43,619 bases of DNA from Gammaproteobacteria bacterium (GTDB lineage: Bacteria > Pseudomonadota > Gammaproteobacteria > Steroidobacterales > Steroidobacteraceae): assembly GCA_028293745.1 (NCBI GenBank), contig JAQGOF010000026.1, forward strand, positions 1 through 43,619, in the 5' to 3' direction. Below the pieces are notes generated by a model. That model ran no database searches and had not been told where the DNA came from. It worked only from the letters and a program-made list of their open reading frames with translations. Position 1 is the first letter of the stretch. Each line of letters opens with the position of its first letter. Shown here one piece after another: positions 36,916-43,619 of this stretch. Both the position numbers and the translations under genes were made by a program.

Positions 36916-37343
36916 ATGGATCAAACTGAAATCTTCCGACCATTCTGCGCCACCATGGTTCTGACGCTGGTGGTGTGGGTCTATATGTACGTCCGCCGCC
37001 TATCCTTTATCTTCTCAGGCAGTCTCGACCCGAAGCAGATGACCCCGCTCGAGTTGGCTCGGCTATCTCCGCCTCAGGTTTCCAATCCGTCTGACAATTT
37101 GAAGAACCTGTTTGAGCTGCCTACAGTTTTCTACGTTGTCATCCTCTACATCTACGTGACCAACCAGACTGATGGGGCATATCTGTGGGCGGCGTGGGGA
37201 TTCTTCCTGTTCCGAGCGCTGCACAGTGCAGTGCAGTGCATTGCACTTTCAACTTCATCCCCCTTAGATTTGCCCTGTACGTAATCTCCGCAGGGGCGTT
37301 GTGGTTTGTTGTGTTAAGGGCTGCTCGGGCGGCTATGTGGTAA
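36916..37343 (+). pseudogene. MAPEG-family membrane protein, broken by a 5-bp duplication
   Basis: The gene is nearly identical to the intact copy at 42680-43102, but has CAGTGCAGTGCAGTGC where the intact copy has CAGTGCGGTGC, an extra 5-bp unit at about 37226-37240. The frame shifts after residue ALHSAV and stops at 37284. The rest of the coding sequence is undamaged up to the TAA at 37341-37343, so the loss is recent. Confidence 0.85.
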
Positions 37344-37529
37344 CCAACTGAGGAAGGGAGCTCCGTAGCCCATGCCGCATAACAGGCACATGCACGGCGC
37401 CCGGACGCATCAAGTGTTTTGCTTCTGGCCGAAAGCGCTCAAACCGCTGCGGCCCAAATCGACCCATCGGCGACATTCCCGCCCACTAGTTAGCGGACGT
37501 TCGGGAACGACAGAGCGGACGCTCGCCCT

Positions 37530-39039
37530 TTAGGGGCGATTCGGCGCCAGCATACTTGGGTCCAGCACACGGCCGCCGAGGATAACCTTCGCGATTTCCT
37601 GGTAGGCCTGGATAGTCTTCCTGGGATCGGCGCGCACCAGCAACAAGTTCGCGCGCTTTCCAACCTGCACCGTGCCGATCTCGCGATCGAGTTTCAGCGC
37701 GCGCGCATTGCTCAGGGTCGCCGCCTGAAAGATCTGCTCGGGCGTCACGCCGGCATCGGCTAGGTGCCGCATTTCCATCCAGCCATTGAGTCCCGGAGGA
37801 TTCGCATAGGTCGGCGCGCTGGGCGTGTCGGTACCGAACAGCAACCGCGCATGATGCTGAGCCAAATACCCCGTCGCGGCTGCAGCTCTATTGATCGGAT
37901 CCAAGAGCATGTTCGCGGCCCCTACGGGCGCAGCGAGCTCGGGGCTCTCAGCGACGATGGAGTCGCGAAACCATCTCCCCTCCGATGTTCGGTACCAGTC
38001 GATCAGACTGAGTGGCAGCACTCGAGTGAGCTTCGGGTCGACCAGCGTCGCGTTATCGAACAGATTGCGCAGTCCGTAGAGAACCTGGAGTGTCGGCTGC
38101 CATCCCACATGCGCGGCGATGACCCGATCGAGAACCGATTTCTCGCGCGCAGTGAGCTCACCGGGTCTGGTCTTCTCGTCAGTGTTCCACAGGCCATGGG
38201 CCACGATGTCAACGCCCGTGTCGAGCGCGAACTGCTGAGCTTCTAGCGAATTTGCGTGCATCAGTACCGGCAGCCCCGCCGCGTGGGCCGCCCGCACGAG
38301 GGCGCGGACCGTATCGGCCTGCGGCACGGGGAGGCTGTGCACACCACCAAAGCCGCGCTCGAAGAAGGTCTTCACGCAGATCGCACCGTCCGTTTTCATG
38401 TGCGTGACGACGGCCTGTGGCGTGTGCTCGCTGGCTCTTACTCCCGGTGGCAGAGGGGAGCCGGATACACGCGTTTCCAAAAGCATGTAAGGCATTGCGG
38501 TATAGCGGGTTTCCTTCGGCAGGTAGTTAGATGGATACCCATCCATCAGCGTTGTGCCACCGCAGAAAAACGTGTCGGGCTTGGGATCGTGGCTCTTCCA
38601 GCGGGCCATCTCCTCGGGCGTCGAAATCAGGTCGATGAGTGTGGTGAAACCGGAATAGAGATAGCTGCGAGGAAACTGATTGCGTGCCGCGAGGGTGATG
38701 TCGGGGTGAGCTTTTTCCTGCTCGTCGGTCATGCCGGGGATCCCGCCGAGGTGCACGTGGCTGTCAATCAAGCCCGGGGATCAGATACAGGTTGGTGCCG
38801 TCGAGCGTCTGTGCGGGCATCGGCCCGCTCCCCGGAGCGTCGTGCGCCGTGGTGGAGATGCTTTGGATACGCCCATCATGAATCGTCACAGTGGCGTTTT
38901 CGATCTCCCGTGCACTGTCGGGCGAGACGACCGTAACGTTCTCGATGCGCAAGTCTTGGGAAACGGCACTCTCGGAATACTGTACTGAAGCAATCACCAG
39001 CAGACAGATCGCGCCCAGTCGCCGGCCACGGGGGGGCAC
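37530..39039 (-). pseudogene. Exported metal-dependent amidohydrolase, split by a one-base frameshift
   Basis: The first part (39039 to 38764) encodes a signal peptide and the start of an imidazolonepropionase-like hydrolase up to NLYLIPGL. The second (38771 to 37530) continues with IDSHVHLGG in another frame. One extra base in the CCCCGGGC run explains the break. The metal ligands are all present in the second part: HVH, the Lys in ICVKTFFE, the His in LMHAN and VAHG, and the Asp in LFGTDTPSAP. It may be a true pseudogene or a sequencing error, and reinitiation at the TTG at 38771 would give a protein without a signal peptide. Confidence 0.8.
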
Positions 39040-39555
39040 ATGTCGATCGGTCTCCCTGCAACATCAGTAACCTCCCTGCCAAACGGTCGATCATCGCGAA
39101 CTCCACGGAGCCGTCCGTCCGGTAACTGCCGTCGAGATGCTCTTCGGCAGATGCTCACATGAAAGCACATGCGTGAGGGTGGCGACAATTCGCAGGAATG
39201 ACTTAGCGAGGTCATCAGGAGGTGAAGGTGGGCTTGTTACCACGGTGACCTTTGAGGAAAAAGGCGGCAAGACGCTGCTCGCCATGCACGAGCTCTATCC
39301 CTCGAAAGAAGCTCTCGACGCTGCCGGCACCGGGGCGGCGGATGGGATGGGGCGAATCGTTAGGGCAACGGGATGAGTGCAACAGTTAACGCGCTCCGCA
39401 GTGCAGGATGGGAGATTGTCCTGTGTCTCACATAGAGACGGACAGAAACACTCACAGTAATCGAGCACCACGTAGCAATTACTCGATCGCCTGCTATGCG
39501 ACCAGGGTGTCGGCTCCGTACAGTGCCTCACATTAGCTTAGGTTGAGAATCCGAA
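39040..39555. other. Region of about 500 bp with an SRPBCC remnant
   Basis: Apart from the SRPBCC fragment at 39230-39376 nothing coding is supported. The last 180 bp before the lipoprotein gene has no clear promoter. A single box TCCGAATTGCAC (39550-39561) overlaps the TTG start in the same register as the fourth box overlaps the ATPase ATG. Confidence 0.4.
39230..39376 (+). pseudogene. SRPBCC/AHSA1-type domain, C-terminal fragment
   Basis: The frame reads LVTTVTFEEKGGKTLLAMHE and continues LYPSKEALDAAGTGAADGM, the last strand and helix of an SRPBCC domain. It lacks the N-terminal two thirds and the end of the helix, so it is a remnant. The function before decay is unknown. Confidence 0.55.
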
Positions 39556-41379
39556 TTGCACGCTCACTTCTGTGGCGCGATCGCGATTGCCGCGACGGGG
39601 ATGCTTTTATTGACTGCCTGTGATGACGGAACCCAAGTGGTTCCTGTTACCGCGCCCGCGCCCCCCGTAGTCACCGCGCCGCCACCCCCAGCAGCCACCG
39701 CGGCGCTGTCGGTGAGCCCTGCGTCAATTGAGTTGCAAGCCCTGAGCGGCACCCCCGTTGCGTTGACGGTCATCAATTTCTCGAAAGTCACTACGGCTAC
39801 GGCAATCAGCGCAACGCTCCCGGCAGGTTGGACTGATGTGATACAGAACTCGGATGCTTGCGCCACTCTGGCGCCGCAGACCAGTTGTACTCTGACTTTC
39901 AACCCGGGGGCTTCATCCCACCCGTCCACCACGATTGTCATTACGGGACAGTCGGCCGAGTCAACCTCCGCGACGATCCAGGTCAGTCAGCTCAACACAG
40001 CGAACCTGTCGCTGGCCGGCGCGCCGCTTTCCCTGGTTGCAGGCAGTGGCACCGCTGGGGTCATCACCGTTACCAACAATTCCCTGGCTCTCATCGCCAC
40101 AGACATCGCCGCGGATCTCAGTGGTACCGCGCTCCAGAACGCCGTCATTCAGGATGCCAGCTCGTGCGTCGTGGTGATGCCGGGAGCGAGCTGCTCGCTG
40201 TCGTTCACGCCCCGAAATACCGCAGTGACCCTGACAAATTTTCCGATCCACGGCGACAATACCGGCCAGGCCGGCGGAGCCGTCGAAGTCACGCTGCCCA
40301 CCAGTGCCCCCATCTCCGTAGCGGGGTCGCCTCTGATTCTGATGGCGAGTTTCAGTACCGCCGCTTCGGGATCCTTGACGGTCACAAACAACTCCACAGC
40401 GCTGGCCGCCAGTAATATCTCGGCCGACCTGTCGGGCGCCGGGCTCGCCGCGGCTCTGAGCCAGGATTCGAGCGACTGCGTGAGTGTGGCGCCGGGCGCC
40501 AGTTGCACATTGACCTTCACGCCGATTACCTCGTCAGCCGCAACAGCTACCGCAATCGTGGTCCAAGGCACAAATACATCGCAGGCCGGCGCCAGCATTG
40601 CGATCAATGCCGCTCAGCTCGCAACCCTGAGCGTTTCGCCGACATCCCTACTGCTGACTCCTGGTGGTACGTCGGACTTCATCACCATTTCAAACACCTC
40701 GGCTACAACGTCAGTATCCGACATCGAGGTAGATCTCACAGGCACCGCTCTAGCTGGAAATGTCACGGTGTCCGCAAACACATGCGCCGGTACTGTCCCG
40801 CCGGCGAGCAGTTGCGTGATCACTTTCTCTCCGGGAAGCAACACTGTGGCGACGACCTCCGTTCCCGTAGCCGGCGTCCACTCTCAGACGGTGACCGCGA
40901 ATATCACGATAAGAACCCTCATGGTAGGCGACAGCTACGCCGGAGGCATTGTCTATCAGGCACCAGGCAACGGCGTACCCGGAATGCTGGTGAATCCTAC
41001 CGACCTGTTCGGAAGTTGGGGCGATCAGAGTGTCACGACCAATGCACAGAGCGAGACGGACGGACTTGCCAACACGGCGACGATTGTGGCGGTGCTGGGT
41101 GTCAACACCTATGCGGCGAGCACGTGTTATTCAATGACCGACGGCAATGCCAGTGCCGGCACCTGGTATCTGCCGGCGGATGACGAGCTCACTGCCGTGT
41201 TCCAGTTAATCGATAGCAATGCGTTCGACCCCATGATGAACCAGAACTTTTACTGGACGTCGACCGAGAGTTCGTTGAACCCGCCGTTACTGGCGAACGT
41301 CTTCGTGCACACGTACAGCGTCACCAGCGCGATCGGAAAGTCGAACTACGAAGCATTCCGTTGCATCCGCGCTTTCTGA
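39556..41379 (+). CDS. Surface lipoprotein with four Ig-like repeats and a DUF1566-type C-terminal domain
   Basis: The 607-residue protein has a lipoprotein signal with lipobox LLTAC (Cys22), a Pro/Ala/Thr linker (about 27-48) and four repeats of about 100 residues similar to choice-of-anchor D domains. Each repeat has a Cys pair before its last strand (for example CVSVAPGASCTLTF). From residue 456 a Lcl/DUF1566-like domain follows (GDSYAGGIVYQ, WYLPADDELTAVF, FYWTSTE, RCIRAF at the end). The start is TTG at 39556, as no other start keeps the signal peptide. Likely exposed at the outer membrane and adhesion-like, but this is inference. It is co-oriented with the array. Confidence 0.85.
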   Translation: MHAHFCGAIAIAATGMLLLTACDDGTQVVPVTAPAPPVVTAPPPPAATAALSVSPASIELQALSGTPVALTVINFSKVTTATAISATLPAGWTDVIQNSDACATLAPQTSCTLTFNPGASSHPSTTIVITGQSAESTSATIQVSQLNTANLSLAGAPLSLVAGSGTAGVITVTNNSLALIATDIAADLSGTALQNAVIQDASSCVVVMPGASCSLSFTPRNTAVTLTNFPIHGDNTGQAGGAVEVTLPTSAPISVAGSPLILMASFSTAASGSLTVTNNSTALAASNISADLSGAGLAAALSQDSSDCVSVAPGASCTLTFTPITSSAATATAIVVQGTNTSQAGASIAINAAQLATLSVSPTSLLLTPGGTSDFITISNTSATTSVSDIEVDLTGTALAGNVTVSANTCAGTVPPASSCVITFSPGSNTVATTSVPVAGVHSQTVTANITIRTLMVGDSYAGGIVYQAPGNGVPGMLVNPTDLFGSWGDQSVTTNAQSETDGLANTATIVAVLGVNTYAASTCYSMTDGNASAGTWYLPADDELTAVFQLIDSNAFDPMMNQNFYWTSTESSLNPPLLANVFVHTYSVTSAIGKSNYEAFRCIRAF

Positions 41380-41381
41380 AA

Positions 41382-41405
41382 GCCCGGCGCGGCGTTACGC
41401 CGGGC
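41382..41405. terminator. Hairpin between the lipoprotein gene and a convergent remnant
   Basis: GCCCGGCG (41382-41389) and CGCCGGGC (41398-41405) form a perfect 8-bp stem with an 8-nt loop. On the minus strand TTT follows. It is a plausible two-way terminator 3 bp after the lipoprotein stop. Confidence 0.5.
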
Positions 41406-41407
41406 CC

Positions 41408-41590
41408 TCAAAACGAGAACCGGATCCCGGCACTCGGATACAGGTTGGATGCGGAGTAGACGTTCCGTGTCGTGCGGATATACGTCCCGAGCGAGAAATT
41501 CTTCGCAACCGAGTACCAGGCGTTCGATTCGAGCTCCCACGACGTGAGCCGCGCGTGTTGTGGCGGCCCCAAGTCGAGCTTTGATCGACC
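41408..41590 (-). pseudogene. C-terminal fragment of an outer-membrane beta-barrel protein
   Basis: The minus strand reads WELESNAWYSVAKNFSLGTY and ends SASNLYPSAGIRFSF then stop, with alternating residues and the terminal Phe expected of an outer-membrane barrel. Upstream another frame (FFNDKLLFANSLEG, to about 41660) continues the gene after an apparent frameshift. The rest is missing. Confidence 0.55.
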
Positions 41591-41659
41591 GGCGTGGTCC
41601 AGCCCTCAAGCCCTCCAGTGAATTGGCGAACAGCAGCTTGTCGTTGAAAAACTTCCTGT

Positions 41660-41906
41660 CTATGGATCGAAATGGACTATGCGCTTGAAAGCTCCGAGCA
41701 GTCCAAGATATAGCAGTTTGAGAGATTCGGACCGTTAGTGATCCGTCGCGATAGCTTAGGGGCTCGAGGCCGTGAAGACCGGCGCGTTCTTCCCGCCCGC
41801 ATTAGTCAGACCGCGGTCCCTTTGCTGGCTTGCAGGCCATGATCGGCCCTGCCACATCGAACACGAATAAAAAATCGGTCGAAACAGATAGTCCAACGAC
41901 CGGCAC
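41660..41906. other. Non-coding end of cassette 3
   Basis: No gene can be supported on either strand. The stretch has lower GC and is followed by the left arm boxes of junction 4. Confidence 0.4.
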
Positions 41907-41926
41907 TTACACATTTTCTTACACAT
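41907..41926 (+). promoter_or_regulatory. Left arm-type repeat pair, junction 4
   Basis: TTACACAT at 41907-41914 and 41919-41926, 12-bp period, first box 75 bp before core copy 4. Confidence 0.7.
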
Positions 41927-41948
41927 AAACTTCCGGCCGCGCTAAAAT
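41918..41948 (+). promoter_or_regulatory. Promoter-like element pointing through core copy 4
   Basis: CTTACA (41918-41923) and TAAAAT (41943-41948), 19 bp apart. The elements are kept although the DNA between them differs from junctions 2 and 3. Confidence 0.35.
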
Positions 41949-41981
41949 ACCAGTCGAACCCGGCACTTAGGTCACCCCCAT

Positions 41982-42041
41982 GCGGACTCAAAATCCGCCG
42001 CCCTTAAAAGCGTGTCGGTTCGACTCCGACCTCGGGCACCA
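41982..42041 (+). repeat. Attachment core, copy 4
   Basis: An exact 60-bp copy of the tRNA-Leu 3' end, followed by the shared cassette leader. Confidence 0.95.
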
Positions 42042-42217
42042 CGTGAACATTCGGTTCGGTCAGGGCCAGGTGACTGCCGCGGCAGAATCAAACACCTCCA
42101 CGTTCTGACCTTATTTCTAGACGAATATGCCCTTTCCCCTCCTCAGCATACGCTCGCTGAGCGCTACTCGGACGATCTATCGGCTTACGCGTGTGAACCA
42201 GCCTTCTCGCCAATGTA

Positions 42218-42232
42218 GTAGACGCATTGGAC
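42218..42232 (+). repeat. tRNA-Leu 5'-half echo, junction 4
   Basis: GTAGACGCATTGGAC, two differences from the tRNA segment at 25468, and 39 bp before the right arm pair. Confidence 0.45.
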
Positions 42233-42271
42233 TTTTAGTGCGTAACAAGCTGATTTTCTGAGCTGAAACAG

Positions 42272-42290
42272 TTACACACCCCTTACACAT
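42272..42290 (+). promoter_or_regulatory. Right arm-type repeat pair, junction 4
   Basis: TTACACAC (42272-42279) and TTACACAT (42283-42290), 11-bp period, 231 bp after the core. Confidence 0.7.
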
Positions 42291-42575
42291 AGAAGCACTA
42301 TCGAAGCGGGTGTCGAGGGCTAACAGGCGGAGGCAGGGGATCTGGCTCAGGTGCATGGTCGTCGCGGATCGAAGATGCCAACCTTCCGTCCCTCCCCCCG
42401 GCGCGAAGCGCCGGTAAGTTCGCGCGAATGGTCCGCTCCTAGCCGATAGCACTCCGTATTAGGACTGCTTTCGGACGCTCAGCTGCCAGCAAACAACGTC
42501 TGCTATCGGGGAGCCCACATTTGACGTGTTGCACGACAAGTGGTGTAGTCAGTCCAATCGCTTACCGGGAAGCCG

Positions 42576-42593
42576 GCGTGTTATTTTACACGC
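42576..42593 (+). promoter_or_regulatory. Inverted repeat upstream of the MAPEG gene, copy B
   Basis: GCGTGT and ACACGC around TATTTT. In copy A the centre is TATTTG. The arms are unchanged. Confidence 0.4.
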
Positions 42594-42679
42594 TCTCGTG
42601 GTGTTTGTTTGCTACATTCGGTCGCCTGAGTAAGTGTTATGCTGCATCCACATTGAGCGCAGCCTGAAAGGCACGATGC

Positions 42680-43102
42680 ATGGATCAAACTGAAATCTTC
42701 CGACCATTCTGCGCCACCGTGGTTCTGACGCTGGTGGTGTGGGTCTATATGTACGGCCGCCGCCTATCCTTTATCTTCTCAAGCAGTCTCGACCCGAAGC
42801 AGATGAGCCCGCTCGAGTTGGCTCGGCTATCTCCGCCTCAGGTTTCCAATCCGTCTGACAATTTGAAGAACCTGTTTGAGCTGCCCACAGTTTTCTACGT
42901 TGTCGTCCTCTACATCTACGTGACCAACCAGGTTGATAGGGCATATCTGTGGGCGGCGTGGGGATTCTTCCTGTTCCGAGCGCTGCACAGTGCGGTGCAT
43001 TGCACTTTCAACTTCATCCCCCTTAGATTTGCCCTGTACGTAATCTCCGCAGGGGCGTTGTGGTTTATTGTGTTAAGGGCTGCTCGGGCGGCTATGTGGT
43101 AA
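42680..43102 (+). CDS. MAPEG-family membrane protein
   Basis: The 140-residue protein has about four membrane helices and the MAPEG family pattern: a first helix, a polar loop (SNPSDNLKNLFELPTVFYVVV), a helix with YIYVTNQVDRAYLWAAWGFF, and RALHSAVHCTFN before the last helix. MAPEG proteins include glutathione-dependent enzymes, but many bacterial members have no known substrate. The ATG at 42680 is preceded by AAAGG. An almost identical copy at 36916 is frameshifted. It is the first gene after the attachment site, a constant part of the cassettes and not variable cargo. Confidence 0.8.
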   Translation: MDQTEIFRPFCATVVLTLVVWVYMYGRRLSFIFSSSLDPKQMSPLELARLSPPQVSNPSDNLKNLFELPTVFYVVVLYIYVTNQVDRAYLWAAWGFFLFRALHSAVHCTFNFIPLRFALYVISAGALWFIVLRAARAAMW

Positions 43103-43400
43103 CCAACTGAGGAAGGGAGCTCCGGAGCCCAAGCCCGCGCACCAATTTTTGATCCGCCTCGCGTCGATTGGCGCGTCTAGCCGACGTTCCTCGCTCGAAA
43201 CCCTTGCGGGATCGATGCCGATATGGTCGGCCGGCCCCTCGCGGTCATCGAGTCATTGAACCTCAATGATCCTCATGCACCAGGGTGGGTCAATCTTACG
43301 GGCCGAGAGCACATGTCCCAACTCGCGCGAAACCGGCCAGCGGCCTGCTCACCCTTGAGAGTTTTGTCGCCGAAATGGAAGGCGATACAGTCTACTAACC

Positions 43401-43422
43401 CGCACCATTCGTGAACGGTGCG
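43401..43422 (+). terminator. Possible intrinsic terminator
   Basis: CGCACCATT (43401-43409) pairs with AACGGTGCG (43414-43422) with one G-A type mismatch and a 4-nt loop, followed by ATTTTCTTT. It would end plus-strand transcription about 300 bp after the MAPEG gene. Confidence 0.45.
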
Positions 43423-43521
43423 ATTTTCTTTCAAACTCGGATGCAGAGGCACGTTCAGGTTGATGGTATGCGACTCGCGGTGGGAAAAGGCTCACGTAAC
43501 ATGAGGTTTTCATCTCAAAAG

Positions 43522-43539
43522 TGTTGTTATATAACAACA
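43522..43539. promoter_or_regulatory. Perfect 18-bp AT-rich palindrome
   Basis: TGTTGTTATATAACAACA reads the same on both strands. Such a perfect dyad is typical of an operator for a dimeric repressor, probably of a gene beyond the window. The regulator is unknown. Confidence 0.45.
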
Positions 43540-43619
43540 TTGCCGACGTGTAGGCGTGCCGATGCCTCGCCAGCGGGCGGCAATGCTGATGCAGCAGCGG
43601 TTCGTAGGTGTTGGCTACG

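Larger units (their letters stand above)
36214..37375 (+). repeat. Shared cassette leader, copy A
   Basis: This block is nearly identical to 42042-43135, covering the right arm pair, the palindromes, the upstream region and the MAPEG gene. Differences are scattered substitutions, a 64-bp segment present only here (about 36533-36596, with two TCCG boxes) and a 5-bp insertion in the gene. Similarity ends sharply after GAGCTCCG.AGCCCA, where cargo begins. Confidence 0.85.
36214..42041. mobile_element. Cassette 3 of the tRNA-Leu array
   Basis: About 5.8 kb between core copies 3 and 4. The first 1.16 kb is shared with cassette 4. The remainder is a frameshifted amidohydrolase, an SRPBCC fragment, a repeat lipoprotein and a beta-barrel fragment. 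No integrase gene is present. Confidence 0.75.
42042..43135 (+). repeat. Shared cassette leader, copy B
   Basis: Nearly identical to 36214-37375 but without the 64-bp TCCG-box segment and without the 5-bp insertion in the gene. A perfect 12-bp palindrome CTGCCGCGGCAG occurs in both (42074-42085 and 36245-36256). Confidence 0.85.
42042..43619. mobile_element. Cassette 4 of the tRNA-Leu array, cut by the window edge
   Basis: It starts with the same leader as cassette 3 and holds an intact MAPEG gene. The remaining cargo and the right border lie outside. An integrase gene for the array, if one exists, could be there. Confidence 0.65.
43103..43619. other. Region of about 500 bp without a supported gene
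   Basis: Short frames of about 63 codons exist on both strands (43223-43414 plus, 43349-43540 minus), but neither looks like a protein I know. It contains a hairpin followed by a T-rich run and a perfect palindrome, listed separately. Confidence 0.4.

Noticed and set aside
30175..42041. Core copies 2-4 as additional tRNA genes
   Set aside because: Only the 3' 60 bp of the tRNA are present. The 5' half with acceptor strand, D arm and promoter is missing, so no cloverleaf can form.
25477..42041. The repeats as a CRISPR array
   Set aside because: Repeats are 60 bp of tRNA and spacers are several kb long with genes, so this is not a CRISPR.
25537..43619. Search for an integrase, transposase or relaxase
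   Set aside because: No frame on either strand shows the R...HxxR...Y pattern of tyrosine recombinases, a serine recombinase N-terminus, a DDE transposase or a relaxase motif. Absence is by reading only, and a badly broken gene could be missed.

Overview
The window looks like the chromosome of a GC-rich gammaproteobacterium, probably close to Xanthomonadales or Steroidobacteraceae-type lineages. The basis is the gene order rlmN-pilF-rodZ-hisS-yfgM-bamB-der, the pairs suhB/trmJ and queA-tgt-yajC-secD-secF, and protein similarity judged by eye. No database search was possible, so the genus is not claimed.

Positions 1-25440 are conserved housekeeping chromosome. The 5' end of guaB leaves the window on the minus strand. 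The plus strand then has xseA and an M23 peptidase. A long minus-strand block follows, running ndk, rlmN, pilF/pilW, rodZ, hisS, yfgM, bamB, der in transcription order, with ispG missing between rodZ and hisS. Next come an Fe-S cluster locus (trmJ, an IscS protein fused to an IscU-like tail, iscA), suhB and an amino-acid permease on the plus strand, terC, and the Sec/queuosine operon (queA-tgt-yajC-secD-secF). A signalling operon (ECF sigma factor, single-pass membrane protein that is a probable anti-sigma factor, double-PDZ protein) closes this part.

At 25450-25536 lies an intact tRNA-Leu with anticodon CAA. Everything to its right is accessory DNA. The last 60 bp of this tRNA, from the anticodon stem to CCA, are repeated exactly at 30175, 36154 and 41982 in the same orientation. 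They cut the region into cassettes of about 4.7, 6.0 and 5.8 kb plus one that leaves the window. Each downstream copy has a pair of TTACACAT boxes 75 bp to its left (12-bp period) and another pair 106-232 bp to its right (11-bp period). This is the layout of an integrase attachment site with core and arm-type sites. I found no integrase or transposase gene in the window, so the array looks like serially accreted elements moved by a recombinase encoded elsewhere.

Cassette 1 carries a primase-helicase of the type called TOTE conflict-system archaeo-eukaryotic primase, and a Fic protein with a small convergent gene encoding a class I Fic inhibitory motif. Cassette 2 carries an AAA/DUF4143 ATPase preceded by four operator-like boxes at an exact 22-bp period, decayed chrB and cysteine-hydrolase genes, an intact subtilase, and the remains of an AbiE toxin-antitoxin system fused to a HAD hydrolase fragment. 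Cassettes 3 and 4 begin with the same block of about 1.1 kb holding a MAPEG-family gene, broken by a 5-bp duplication in cassette 3 and intact in cassette 4, followed by different cargo. In cassette 3 the cargo is a frameshifted amidohydrolase, an SRPBCC fragment, a large repeat lipoprotein and a beta-barrel fragment.

The left half therefore shows stable chromosome, and the right half a tRNA-anchored accretion array with defence-like and decaying cargo. The array itself is the most unusual feature.
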